A DNA stretch of 64,000 bases, from positions 2,170,001 to 2,234,000 of the forward strand of contig NZ_CP083582.1 in the NCBI RefSeq assembly GCF_020091585.1. The letters are read 5' to 3'. This document shows, one piece after another, positions 37,227 through 45,467 of the stretch (positions are counted from its first letter, which is position 1; each line of letters begins with the position of its first letter). The notes under the pieces are model-generated. The model did not search any database, was not told the origin of the DNA, and saw only the letters and a list, made by a program, of their open reading frames with translations. The stretch comes from Kovacikia minuta CCNUW1 (lineage in GTDB: Bacteria > Cyanobacteriota > Cyanobacteriia > Leptolyngbyales > Leptolyngbyaceae). The translations under genes were made by a program, and so were the position numbers.

Positions 37227-37664
37227 ATGGTGATGCCTTCTGTCTCCACTCCTGCCCATAACGGCGCTCAAGCATCCGGTGTACCGAATCCCGAAGTGGT
37301 AGAAAAAGCACAACGTCGAATTTACACGGCTGAGTACAAGCTACGGATTCTTCAAGAAACCGACAGTTGTAGTGAAGGACAAATTGGTGCGATTTTGCGG
37401 CGTGAGGGACTGTACTCGTCGCACTTGACGACCTGGCGACGACAACGACAAGCCGGACAACTGGCAGCGTTAACGGACAACAAGCGGGGGCGCAAACCTA
37501 TGCCAGCCAATCCTTTGAATGCTGAGGTCGAGCGGTTGCGACGGGAGAATGAACGGCTCAGCCAACGGCTGCAACAAGCCGAGTTGATCATCGATATTCA
37601 AAAAAAAGCTTGTGCGATCTTAAACATCACGCTGGCGACGAACACCAGCGACACCAGCGATTGA
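37227..37664 (+). CDS. IS3 orfA, DNA-binding subunit
   Basis: The 145-residue protein has a helix-turn-helix (IYTAEYKLRILQETDSCSEG, IGAILRREGLYSSHLTTWRR). A leucine-zipper-like region (EVERLRRENERLSQRLQQAEL) precedes a conserved end. A run of eight A (37600-37607) near its 3' end is the likely -1 slippage site to orfB, as usual in IS3 elements. It is nearly identical to the orfA at 55816. Confidence 0.9.
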   Translation: MVMPSVSTPAHNGAQASGVPNPEVVEKAQRRIYTAEYKLRILQETDSCSEGQIGAILRREGLYSSHLTTWRRQRQAGQLAALTDNKRGRKPMPANPLNAEVERLRRENERLSQRLQQAELIIDIQKKACAILNITLATNTSDTSD

Positions 37665-38667
37665 TGAGTGCCGTTGAACAACTGGCACCGACAATGGGTG
37701 TTGCACCGGTTTGTCAGGGATTGGGGGTCAGCCGTGCTAGCTACTATCGCAAGCAAAAGCCTAAGGGTGAACCCAAACCCAAGCCGAAACCTGAGCGTGC
37801 GCTCAGCAATGAGGAACGACAACAGGTTTTGGATCTACTGCATAGTGACCGTTTTGTAGACCAATCCCCCAGGAGGTATACGCCACCCTACTCGACGAAG
37901 GCACTTATCTATGTTCGATGCGCACGATGTACCGCATCCTGGCAGACCATGCCGAAGTGAGAGAACGCCGCCATCAATTACGCCACCCCAACTACCAAAA
38001 GCCCGAACTGCTGGCAACCGGGGCAAACCAGTTGTGGTCGTGGGACATCACCAAACTCTATGGACCTTACAAATGGACTTACTACTATCTCTATGTCATC
38101 TTGGATGTCTTCAGTCGCTATGTTGTGGGCTGGATGGTCGCCCACCGGGAATCCGCTTCCCTGGCAGAACGGCTGATTGAGCAAACTACTCAAAAACAAC
38201 AGATCCAGCCCGGACAGTTAACGATTCATGCTGACCGAGGAGCCGCGATGACGTCAAAGGCGGTTGCCCTGTTGCTGTCTGACCTCGGTGTGACCAAAAC
38301 CCATTCTCGTCCCCATGTGTCCAATGACAACCCTTATTCCGAAGCGCAGTTCAAGACCCTCAAGTACCAGCCTCAATTTCCGAAACAGTTTGGCTCAATT
38401 GAAGATGCTCGTACCTTTTGTCAAACCTTTTTCCAGTGGTATAACCACGACCATCACCATAGCGGTATCGGCTTGTTAACACCTGCGATCTTGCACTACG
38501 GACAAGCCCCGGCCGTGACGCAACAAAGACAGCAGGTGTTGCAAGCTGCATACCTCACCCATCCAGAACGTTTTGTCAAAGGTTTGCCAATGCCTCCTGC
38601 CATTCCTACAGAAGCTTGGATTAATCCGCCGGTAGTTTCCACTGCCCAGGGACAAGAGCAACACTAA
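37610..38667 (+). pseudogene. IS3 orfB transposase with 1-bp deletion
   Basis: The two frames 37610-37960 and 37918-38667 together encode the integrase-like DDE transposase. HTH_21 (MGVAPVCQGLGVSRASYYRKQ) comes first, then LWSWDITKLYGPYKW with the first Asp, ADRGAAMTSKAVALL with the second and NDNPYSEAQFKTLKY with the Glu. The other copy has six C in caatcccccc (56454-56460 region) where this copy has five (37865-37870 region), so one base is missing and the frame breaks. This is either a true inactivating deletion or a homopolymer error. Confidence 0.88.
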
Positions 38668-38708
38668 TTTCTCGCTCTACGTTGTCTCATTCTTGTTGAC
38701 ACATTCCG

Positions 38709-39670
38709 CTGACGCGACTGCTGAGCACTTCATAATCGGCCGTGCGATAGTGCGGTAAGCTTTGCAGGGTCGTTTGTTCCAGTTCAAATTTCTGCTGGCA
38801 CTTGGCGTTGAGTTTCGCAATCACCGATTCAATGAATGCCTGATATTGCCCAACGGTCTCAAAATTGAAGCTGCCTCGACGATACAAAGCCTGACACAAG
38901 CGACGTTTGAAGTAGCCATGCGACGATTCTACCGAGCCGTTCTCATGGGCCACTCCTGGGTTATTCCGAGTCGGTTGCAGTCGGTAGTGGTCGCAGATCG
39001 CGGCATACATCTGCGTCAATTGAGGATTACGTCCTCCAGTATTGCGATAGGCGGCACTCAGACTATCAGTGCGATGCTGCCCTGGCACTCCGCCACAAGC
39101 AAACAGCGCATTCTGTAAGCCTTGGGACAACCCCACAAAGCTCTCTCCACCCTGGATCACCTGCACATATTGCCAACCGCTAAACGCCAGTCGATAGTGA
39201 TACAAAATGTGCTGAAATGGTTGCCCCTTCACCGTGACACTCACCCCTTTAAGGTGTGTAAAGTCGGACAGTCCTAACTCTCCGGGTGTATGCTGGATTT
39301 TGAACATCACTTCTTTAGGCTTGCCATACTTGGCTTTCCAGCGTTCCACTCGCCGTTGCACCGTTCTGAGCTTGTCATCGTACTGTCCGGGATATAACTC
39401 TTGCAGGGCTTCAAACAACGTGATGGGTTCCAGGCGAGGTTCACGTTCCAGCAGCGGCAGTAAGTCGGCTTCCCAGTGCCCATCGAGTGGGTCAAGACGA
39501 GTCTGCCAATCTCTCGGTCGTCCTCGTTTCGGTCGATGGGTACCGCTTTCTATCCGCCGAGCCGTGCGCGGTGAAATTCCAGCTTTGGCTGCCGAGGCTT
39601 GTTGGGAATGCCCCTTTTTCTTCGCGTTCATGTACAGTTGGACCTGTTGATATTTTATTGCTGCGGGCAC
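38709..39670 (-). pseudogene. istA: IS21 transposase IstA, N-terminal and catalytic fragment
   Basis: From GTG at 39670 the protein has the IS21 helix-turn-helix (KKGHSQQASAAKAGISPRTA). The rve catalytic core follows (ELGLSDFTHLKGVSVTVKGQ with the first Asp, CGGVPGQHRTDSLSAAYRNT with the second, NPGVAHENGSVESSHGYFKR with the Glu). It ends at the IS3 boundary after ADYEVLSSRVS. Joining to the fragment at 37158 restores the frame. Confidence 0.88.
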
Positions 39671-39793
39671 TAGGACGTCTCGAATTGCTGTTGGGACATC
39701 TCCTAGTGTCTTTTCTTTGAAACTTTCGGTTGATCACAATTGCTGAACTAAGCGATGCAATCTGATCCGGTTTATAAATGAACCTGATCCGGT

Positions 39794-39985
39794 TTATAAA
39801 TGAAAAAGTGATCTCTTACTTTGCAACTCTGGGGTGGGCAATGTAATCGTCACTCGGTCTAGATAATTGTCGCGCCATCCCCCCAATCGCCGAATCTTAC
39901 GGACACTCACCGTTTGACCAAACAAAGGGTGAATTGGGTTTGTGATTGTGACGCTTCCTGAAGAGTCATTGGGATGATGTGCAGT
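39794..39985 (-). pseudogene. small protein fragment linked to the serine recombinase (DUF5372-like)
   Basis: On the minus strand the frame reads GSVTITNPIHPLFGQTVSVR and KIRRLGGWRDNYLDRVTITL before running into the IS21 end. The NPxHPLxGQ pattern is that of small proteins often encoded next to serine recombinases in cyanobacterial elements. It marks the right end of the recombinase element that interrupted the intron reverse transcriptase. Its start is not clear. Confidence 0.55.
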
Positions 39986-40006
39986 TTGCTTGTAGCGTCC
40001 CTTGTG

Positions 40007-41019
40007 TCATTGACCGGGTGATCCAGCAAGCCATCTTGCAAGTGCTCTCTCCCATGTTTGACCCTGGATTTTCCGAGTCCAGTTTTGGGAGCCGACCCAA
40101 ACGTTCTGCTCATGGAGCGATTCGGCAGGTGAAGACCTTTGTGAAGGCGGGGTATCGGTATGCGGTTGATCTGGATCTAGAGAAATTCTTTGATACGGTT
40201 AACCACGATGTGCTGATGTCCCGGATTGCTCGCAGAGTCACCGACAAGGTGCTTTTGCGGCTCATCGGTCGTTACCTGAGAGCAGGAGTGTTAGTCGCTG
40301 GCACGATTGAGGCAACCGATTGGGGGACACCGCAAGGGTCGCCTCTCTCGCCTTTATTATCCAATCTCCTGTTGGATGACCTCGACAAAGAGCTTGAAGC
40401 CAGAGGGCATCGCTTTGTTCGCTACATGGATGACCTGGTGATCCTGGTCAAGAGTAGACGGGCAGGGCGGCGGGTGATGGCGAAGCTGAGCCATTACCTG
40501 ACCCAAAAACTCAAACTCAAGGTCAATCGTGAGAAGAGTCGGGTGGTCAAGATCGAAGACCTCGAATACCTGGGGTTTACCTTCCGGGGCATTCGGATTT
40601 TCGCATCCCACCAAGCGCTCAAAGACTTCAAACACCGGCTCAAGGGGTTAACTTCCCGCAGTTGGGGAGTCTCGATGGCAGAACGAATCGAACGGTTGAA
40701 CCGATACCTACGGGGTTGGATGAACTACTTTGGCATGTCCCAACATTACAGTCCCATTGAGGAGTTAGACGGTTGGTTGAGGCGACGAATTCGGATGTGA
40801 TACGGTCAGCAGTGGCGTAGACCCAGAACCCGCATCACCAACTTGCTCAAACTGGGGACAACAAAGCGTCAGGCGATTTTGACAGGCATTAGTCGTAAAG
40901 GCTATTGGCGCTTGTCAAAAACGTTAGCAACGCATACGGGAATGACGAATGAGTGGTTAGAGCAACAGGGATTGCTATCAATTCGGACTCTTTGGATGAA
41001 CGTTCAAGGATATGCTTAA
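40007..41019 (+). pseudogene. group II intron reverse transcriptase/maturase, C-terminal fragment with in-frame TGA
   Basis: The fragment continues the RT at 31938: VIDRVIQQAILQVLSPMFDP, FGSRPKRSAHGAIRQ, DLDLEKFFDTVNHDVLM, GTPQGSPLSPLLSNLLLDDL, and FVRYMDDLVILVKS (YxDD active site). It then has LNRYLRGWMNYFGMSQHY and LRRRIRM. A TGA at 40798-40800 stands where related proteins have Cys. After it the frame continues YGQQWRRPRTRITNLLKLGT to TAA at 41017-41019, the maturase C-terminal part. Both the insertion and the stop codon should abolish function. Confidence 0.9.
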
Positions 41020-41093
41020 GACCATCAGTATTGTCTGCGCATCTTCATGAACCGCCCTGTGCGGACCCGCATGCAGGGTGGTGTGGGAGGGAA

Positions 41094-41267
41094 GGGTGTG
41101 ACCAGAATATAATGTATGGTTAAAAACTGGATTCGCCTTATTCCATACGCAATGTGAAATCTTGGGCAAATAGAAAATAATATTTTTCCGTAAACGGTTT
41201 TAGAAAGGGCTACAATATATATCTGCCAAGGATTTCAGAGGTTTTACATCAAATTTTAGTCACACCC
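41094..41267. mobile_element. 174-bp MITE, copy 1
   Basis: The ends GGGTGTGACCAGAAT and ATTTTAGTCACACCC are inverted repeats. The interior has no coding potential. GGAGGGAA on both sides is the target duplication (8 bp, possibly longer because of flanking G runs). The sequence is the exact reverse complement, apart from about one base, of 61357-61530. It lies between domain V and the 3' end of the group II intron. Confidence 0.9.
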
Positions 41268-41318
41268 GGAGGGAAGGGTTAAACGCCCTTCTCGACCCGA
41301 TTAGCCCTTAACAAAACC

Positions 41319-41582
41319 TTAACGCTCAACACGTTCAAGCTCCTCACGCACAACTCTGCGTAACGTTTCCTCTAAAGGTTCTCGGCTCTGCTGAATATGC
41401 TGGCGCAACGCTTCGTTAATCATCGTTTGATAATTGCCCCCACCTGCACTATGAACTTGTTCACGAAACCATTCCAAAACCTCGTCATCTAACCGAATTG
41501 TGATTCGAGTTTTTCCAGGTGGTGTTGGATCGATCGCCCCTCGTTTACCCTGACTGAAATCGTATTCAGCTTCCATAATCAT
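41319..41582 (-). CDS. brnA: BrnA-type antitoxin
   Basis: The 87-residue protein has KTRITIRLDDEVLEWFREQV, HSAGGGNYQTMINEALRQHI, the ribbon-helix-helix of BrnA. It neutralises BrnT and represses the operon in known systems. The gene overlaps the end of brnT by 4 bp; brnT comes first as usual. The pair is the cargo of the cassette between attC4 and attC3. Confidence 0.9.
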   Translation of the reverse strand: MIMEAEYDFSQGKRGAIDPTPPGKTRITIRLDDEVLEWFREQVHSAGGGNYQTMINEALRQHIQQSREPLEETLRRVVREELERVER

Positions 41583-41845
41583 TCTTCCTCGTACTGCTGT
41601 CGTTCTTGCCGAGTTGCTTTGCGAGCAGAGATGATCCGGATCTCATCGTTCCGCATCGTGTAGACAACTACCAAAACTCGTCCAAATGCATCAACACCGA
41701 TTGTGACAAACCGTTCTTCGTCAAACCGCTCGTCTGGAATAGTAATTGCCAGATCATCGGAGAAAACGGATGTTGCATCGGCAAAATCGATACCATGCTT
41801 GCGGAGATTAGCCGCTGCCTTATCTCTATTCCATTGGTAACCCAT
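41579..41845 (-). CDS. brnT: BrnT-type ribonuclease toxin
   Basis: From ATG at 41845 the protein reads MGYQWNRDKAAANLRKHGID, with FADATSVFSDDLAITIPDER, ERFVTIGVDAFGRVLVVVYT and IRIISARKATRQERQQYE, the complete BrnT pattern. BrnT is a RelE-fold RNase. A GTG six codons upstream (41863) is also possible. It is the first gene of the pair. The 3' neighbour is BrnA. Confidence 0.92.
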   Translation of the reverse strand: MGYQWNRDKAAANLRKHGIDFADATSVFSDDLAITIPDERFDEERFVTIGVDAFGRVLVVVYTMRNDEIRIISARKATRQERQQYEEE

Positions 41846-42008
41846 CTCAATTATAGTATGCACATCCGTACATACTACCAGGAGCTAAACTCTATTATCT
41901 TTGTTTGTCTTGAATTATTTAAAACGGCTGTCTTGGATGGATTTGAGAGCAATTTGGCTTTGGCACTCACAGATAAGCTTTACGCACTGCCTCATCCGAG
42001 GACTTGAG

Positions 42009-42793
42009 GGCTAACGACCCAAATCAGCGGCGGTTAGTAGCCTTTGAGACACAACCAGCAGCTTTTAAGCGTCCGCTCCAAACGAATAGTGTACGCCCAG
42101 CATGGGCGTGAACTCATGGGGTGAAAGTCCCCTGTCGGAGAACCAACGTCCAAATGATCGAAAAGATCCGAGTGACGCTAACGACTAGCTTAAGGCAAGG
42201 GCGTTTCCGCGAGGAAGGGTCTGAAGGAAGCCAGCGGCAAAGCTGCGAACTGACGAACAGAAACATCATAGAAGGCTGAGATTCCTGTGGCGAGTTGGCA
42301 CAACACAACAAAGCCTTTTGGTTCAAGGAACACAGTAAATGATGCAGTGGTGCAGCGACAGTTCACGCTCTTATCTGGGGAGGTCTGCTCAAGAGGCGGT
42401 CTGAGTGTCTAAGGGAGTCTGATTGAGGTCTAGCTGGAAACGGTTAGGGAGCCACAGAACCCTACGGAAATTGAGGCAGCGCGTCTGGTGGTAACGCTGG
42501 GGGTGATTGAGCAGAAGTCGTGCCGTAGCCATAGTAGCCAAACGCTCATTGTAATGGGTGAGACAGGGTGAAGGGCTGAACTTCAGAGAGCAGGGAGGAG
42601 CCGTAAAGCTCGACGTGGCGATGAACCCGGATGGGGGAGCTAAATTGTCGGCGCTTAATTGCGTAACCAGCCCTAGACACCAATTCCTTGGTATTGGATC
42701 GTCTAAACCTTTCTGAGGACGCGCCCCGTGCGGAGCCGCACGCGGGGTGCCGTGGGGACGGGGAGGGAAAACCTCCCTGTTACCCGATTAGAC
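42009..42793 (-). other. attC4, split by an ORF-less group II intron
   Basis: GGCTAAC at 42009-42015, ATCAGCGGCGGTTAGTAGCC and GCGTCCGCTCCAAACG form the site. The core ends with TAGAC at 42789-42793 after the intron. Uninterrupted length is about 85 bp. It is 20 bp from the stop of the ECF sigma gene. Confidence 0.78.
42089..42788 (+). ncRNA. group II intron, ORF-less, copy A'
   Basis: Same 700-nt length, ends (GTGTACGCCC...CCCGAT) and domains as the intron at 27866-28565, with no difference noticed by eye. Domain V lies at about 42721-42750. The exon junction differs from that of copy A (AACGAATA upstream, TAGACT downstream). Confidence 0.9.
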
Positions 42794-42812
42794 TGCGGGA
42801 ACTTCATACATT

Positions 42813-44042
42813 CTATTCACCTAACCGAGAAGACTGATCGAGAAGAAACTCACGAATGGCAAGACTTTCGGTTAAGCCGATCGCCCGCAAGTAAGCTTGC
42901 TGAGCTTCAGATTTGTACCCTAGTTGCTTCAGTAAATCAGCCCTCAGCGCCCAATAGGGTTGGTAGTTCTTGACAGTTTCAGGCGGCAATGCATCGAGCC
43001 GCGCTAAACCCTGGTTTAATCCTTGAGCTTGAGCGATCGCTGCCGCATGACTCACCAATGCACCGAGCGTCGGTGAAAGCTGAATCAATCCTTCATATAA
43101 CAATGCCAGTGCTTCCCAATTCACCTGTTGGGTGACGGCGCGTTGAGCGTGGATCGATTGAATCGCCGCTTCAAGCTGAAATCGTCCCAGTTGCTTAAAT
43201 GTAGCCGCTTGAGCGAGTTCGCGTTCTGCTTCATCGATCATTGGCTGGGACCAAAGCTGCGTATCTTGTTGCAATAGGGGGATGTAAGCATCATGGACGC
43301 GACGAGCATCGCGTCGGGCTTCGCAATACAGCATGAGGGCAAGCAATCCCCGTACTTCCGGCTCTTGAGGCATTAATTGAATACACAAACGAACTAACCA
43401 AATCGCTTCTTCCGCTAATCCTTGATGCCGAGGATCGCCGCCGTCTATCATTTCCCAAGCATTGGTATAGGCGGCGTAAATCGCTTCTAACACAGCCGCC
43501 AATCGGGTCGGCAATTCTGCCGCTTCTGGCACTTCAAATGCGATCCCGGCATCCCGAATCTTTGCCTTTGCCCTGACCAGGCGTTGGCTCATGGTGGCAG
43601 GTGCAACCAAAAACGCCGAAGCAATTTGTGCCGCATTCAGACCCAGCACCGTTTGCAACATCAATGGAGTGTGAATGGTGGGATCAATGGCTGGGTGAGC
43701 ACAAATGAACAGTAACTTCAGGCGATCGTCGGGAATGTTCGTCTCGTCAAAAGAGAATTCAGTTGGTGACTCCAGTTCGTTCAGTTTGAAGGTATTGAGG
43801 ATTTTATCTTGAACTTGCGATCGCCGTGCTGCGTCAATCAATCGGTGTCTCGCTGTGACCAGCAGCCATGCTTCAGGTTTTTTGGGCACTCCGGTCTCGG
43901 TCCAAGTTTTTAAAGCCGTCAGGAAAGCCTCGCCGAGGGCATCTTCGGCAGCCGCGACATCCCGTGTTTGGGCTGCTAGATAGGCCACCAACCTGCCATA
44001 GGAATTGCGGGCAGCCAATTCTACCGCTCGACGTGCATCCAT
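42813..44042 (-). CDS. ECF sigma factor, ECF42-like with C-terminal TPR-like extension
   Basis: The 409-residue protein has sigma region 2 (MDARRAVELAARNSYGRLVA, DVAAAEDALGEAFLTAL, PEAWLLVTARHRLIDAARRS) and region 4 (LMLQTVLGLNAAQIASAFLV, ATMSQRLVRAKAKIRDA). A helical C-terminal half of about 220 residues follows (GLLALMLYCEARRDARRVHD...). This extension and linkage to a DGPF-domain gene are hallmarks of ECF42 sigma factors. It probably directs transcription of its own cassette genes. It starts 6 bp after the GST gene and ends next to attC4. Confidence 0.9.
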   Translation of the reverse strand: MDARRAVELAARNSYGRLVAYLAAQTRDVAAAEDALGEAFLTALKTWTETGVPKKPEAWLLVTARHRLIDAARRSQVQDKILNTFKLNELESPTEFSFDETNIPDDRLKLLFICAHPAIDPTIHTPLMLQTVLGLNAAQIASAFLVAPATMSQRLVRAKAKIRDAGIAFEVPEAAELPTRLAAVLEAIYAAYTNAWEMIDGGDPRHQGLAEEAIWLVRLCIQLMPQEPEVRGLLALMLYCEARRDARRVHDAYIPLLQQDTQLWSQPMIDEAERELAQAATFKQLGRFQLEAAIQSIHAQRAVTQQVNWEALALLYEGLIQLSPTLGALVSHAAAIAQAQGLNQGLARLDALPPETVKNYQPYWALRADLLKQLGYKSEAQQAYLRAIGLTESLAIREFLLDQSSRLGE

Positions 44043-44048
44043 CTGTGT

Positions 44049-44669
44049 TTAACCTCTCGGTGCAGTCTGTTGCCAAGCGGGTAACTGCTCAATTCGACGA
44101 TACCAGGCGCGAATATGAGGATAGTCTTCCAAGGGGAATCGCCCTGGTACTGCATAGGTTAAGTCACCGGCAACCGAAAAGTCAGCCAACGTCAAGGTGG
44201 CATTGACCAAGAATTCACGTTCTGCCAGATGATTATTTAGGGCGACCGCTTCTGCATGGAAGCGTTCAGTTGCCGATTGCACGACTTGCAGATCAGGCTC
44301 TCCCAATTGCAAGAGAGGCTTGACGAAATTCTCATACTGTAAGGGTTGACAGACCTGATACCAGTGGGCGAGTTGCCAACTTTGCCAGCGCATGATGTCC
44401 GCCCGAATCTGCGGAACTTCTGGCCAGAGAGAATTGGGCACCTGACTTGCCAAATATTGCATAATCGCAGTGGACTCCCACAGGATAAACTCGCCATCTT
44501 GTAAGACTGGAGTGCGCCCCGTTGGATTTAACTGGATAAACTCTGGGGCGCGTTGTTCACCTTTCTGCAAATCCACCAATCGCAGTTCGAGCGGTAGTTC
44601 CAGATGCATGGCAACAGCATGAACTTTGCGGGTGTTTGGAGAGGGGGGAGAATAATAAAGTTTCATCAA
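44049..44669 (-). CDS. glutathione S-transferase family protein
   Basis: The N-terminal thioredoxin-like domain reads MKLYYSPPSPNTRKVHAVAM with LNPTGRTPVLQDGEFILWES (the cis-Pro and ES glutathione-binding motif). The all-helical C-terminal domain follows (NATLTLADFSVAGDL, FPLEDYPHIRAWYRRIEQLP). At 206 residues it is a standard size. It is in an operon with the DGPF protein upstream (30-bp gap) and the ECF sigma downstream. The substrate is unknown. Confidence 0.9.
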   Translation of the reverse strand: MMKLYYSPPSPNTRKVHAVAMHLELPLELRLVDLQKGEQRAPEFIQLNPTGRTPVLQDGEFILWESTAIMQYLASQVPNSLWPEVPQIRADIMRWQSWQLAHWYQVCQPLQYENFVKPLLQLGEPDLQVVQSATERFHAEAVALNNHLAEREFLVNATLTLADFSVAGDLTYAVPGRFPLEDYPHIRAWYRRIEQLPAWQQTAPRG

Positions 44670-44698
44670 ATCAGCTCCTATTTTCTAATTTACCATCG

Positions 44699-45034
44699 CT
44701 AATTCATGGGTACTAAAGGCCGCACTTCCACAGCGCAATTGCTGGCAGCAGGGCAACGAGCTGCCCAGTCTAGTGCCGCATCGAGATCGGGGACATCGAT
44801 TAGGAAAAAGCCGCCCAGTTGCTCTTTGGTATCGGCGTAGGGGCCGTCTTGCACATTCCGCTGGCCGTTTTGGAGGCGGATGGTGGTGCCGGTATGACTG
44901 GGCTGGAGCGCAGCACCGCCTGCTATGACTCCCGCCTCAGCGAGGGCTTGCGAGTAGGCGTTGTAGGCAGGCATATGCATGGGGCGGTTAGCAGAATCTT
45001 GCTCAGTCTCGTAAACCAGAATCGCGTATTTCAT
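44699..45034 (-). CDS. YCII/DGPF-domain protein
   Basis: This 111-residue protein starts MKYAILVYETEQD and contains the DGPYADTKEQLGGFFLIDVP motif that names the DGPF family, then LDAALDWAARCPAASNCAVEVRPL. The function is unknown. Such genes are regularly next to ECF42 sigma factors and may be their target or partner. It is the first gene of the three-gene cassette. Confidence 0.92.
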   Translation of the reverse strand: MKYAILVYETEQDSANRPMHMPAYNAYSQALAEAGVIAGGAALQPSHTGTTIRLQNGQRNVQDGPYADTKEQLGGFFLIDVPDLDAALDWAARCPAASNCAVEVRPLVPMN

Positions 45035-45227
45035 CAGAACTTGTCCGTGAGGGGTTTGATTAGATTACAGAAGTTTTTTCTGCTCTCTACTGCTATGACG
45101 AACAAGAGTCTGGCATTTCGACAGGAGCTTATATTTATTTCAAGAAAAATTTTAAAAAGGCGGTAGTGGAGTGGCAATTGGATACAACCAAACATCACTC
45201 ATCTGACCATGATCGATTACTTGAGCA

Positions 45228-45311
45228 GCCTAACGGCTAAGTTGAGCGGCGGCTAATATCCTTTGCATCCTCACCGAATATCTCTCGCCCGTCCGCTCCA
45301 ACGTGTTGTGA
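45228..45311 (-). other. attC5, uninterrupted integron-type recombination site
   Basis: The only site in the window without an insertion: GCCTAAC at 45228-45234, GGCTAAGTTGAGCGGCGGC, a central variable part, GTCCGCTCCAACGTGTTGTG, to 45311 (84 bp). On the minus strand it reads AACACGTTGGAGCGGACGGG ... CCGCCGCTCAACTTAGCCGTTAGGC. It ends with a perfect GTTRRRY core and resembles classical attC (59-base element) boxes. Confidence 0.8.
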
Positions 45312-45465
45312 GACCGGGCTTTCGCGACAAGCTCACAACTTCTCTTCCGCTTTCCGCTTGCTGCTTTTGTAAATCAGCAAAGATGGCTTTCAAGTCATGA
45401 TTGAATGACCGAGAATACTCTTCACGAATTCTGTGAATTTCTTCTACAATTGCATCTTGGTACAT
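45271..45465 (-). CDS. small protein paired with the PIN-domain gene, running into attC5
   Basis: The protein (MYQDAIVEEIHRIREEYSRS, FNHDLKAIFADLQKQQAESG) is the small helical partner often encoded just downstream of this type of PIN gene, probably the antitoxin. The last 15 or so residues are encoded by the attC5 site, so the original end was lost or the stop was moved by cassette formation. It starts 3 bp after the PIN gene. Confidence 0.72.
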   Translation of the reverse strand: MYQDAIVEEIHRIREEYSRSFNHDLKAIFADLQKQQAESGREVVSLSRKPGLTTRWSGRARDIR

Positions 45466-45467
45466 AA

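Larger units (their letters stand above)
37159..38708 (+). mobile_element. IS3-family element, copy 1 (in istA)
   Basis: CCCTCTGTGACAATATGGAT at the left and its imperfect counterpart ending GACACATTCCG at 38708 are the ends. The 3-bp target duplication CTG lies at 37156-37158 and 38709-38711. Length is 1550 bp. A second copy lies at 55748-60040. Confidence 0.9.
35855..39800 (-). mobile_element. IS21-family element, copy 1, interrupted by IS3
   Basis: istB and istA occur in the usual tandem order on the minus strand. The right end near 39764-39800 has two copies of CTGATCCGGTTTATAAATGA, typical of IS21 multiple terminal repeats. A matching left end was not found in 35613-35854. An IS3 element sits in istA at 37159-38708. 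Confidence 0.75.
31128..41301 (+). mobile_element. group II intron with ORF, interrupted by about 8 kb of other elements and a MITE
   Basis: The 5' end GTGTACGCCCAGCATGGGCG at 31128 and domain I are closely related to the 700-nt copies. Domain IV carries a reverse-transcriptase ORF beginning at 31639. The insertion breaks the ORF at about 31938, and it resumes near 40007. Domain V is recognisable at about 41048-41080 (GAACCGCCCTGTGCGGACCCGCATGCAGGGTGG). A 174-bp MITE (41094-41267) lies just after it. The intron ends with CTTCTCGACCCGAT at 41301. Splicing is unlikely in this state. Confidence 0.85.

Noticed and set aside
41864-42008. Plus-strand frame ending in KLYALPHPRT before attC4 as a gene
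   Set aside because: Mostly antisense to brnT with no recognisable family; only its last part is in free sequence.
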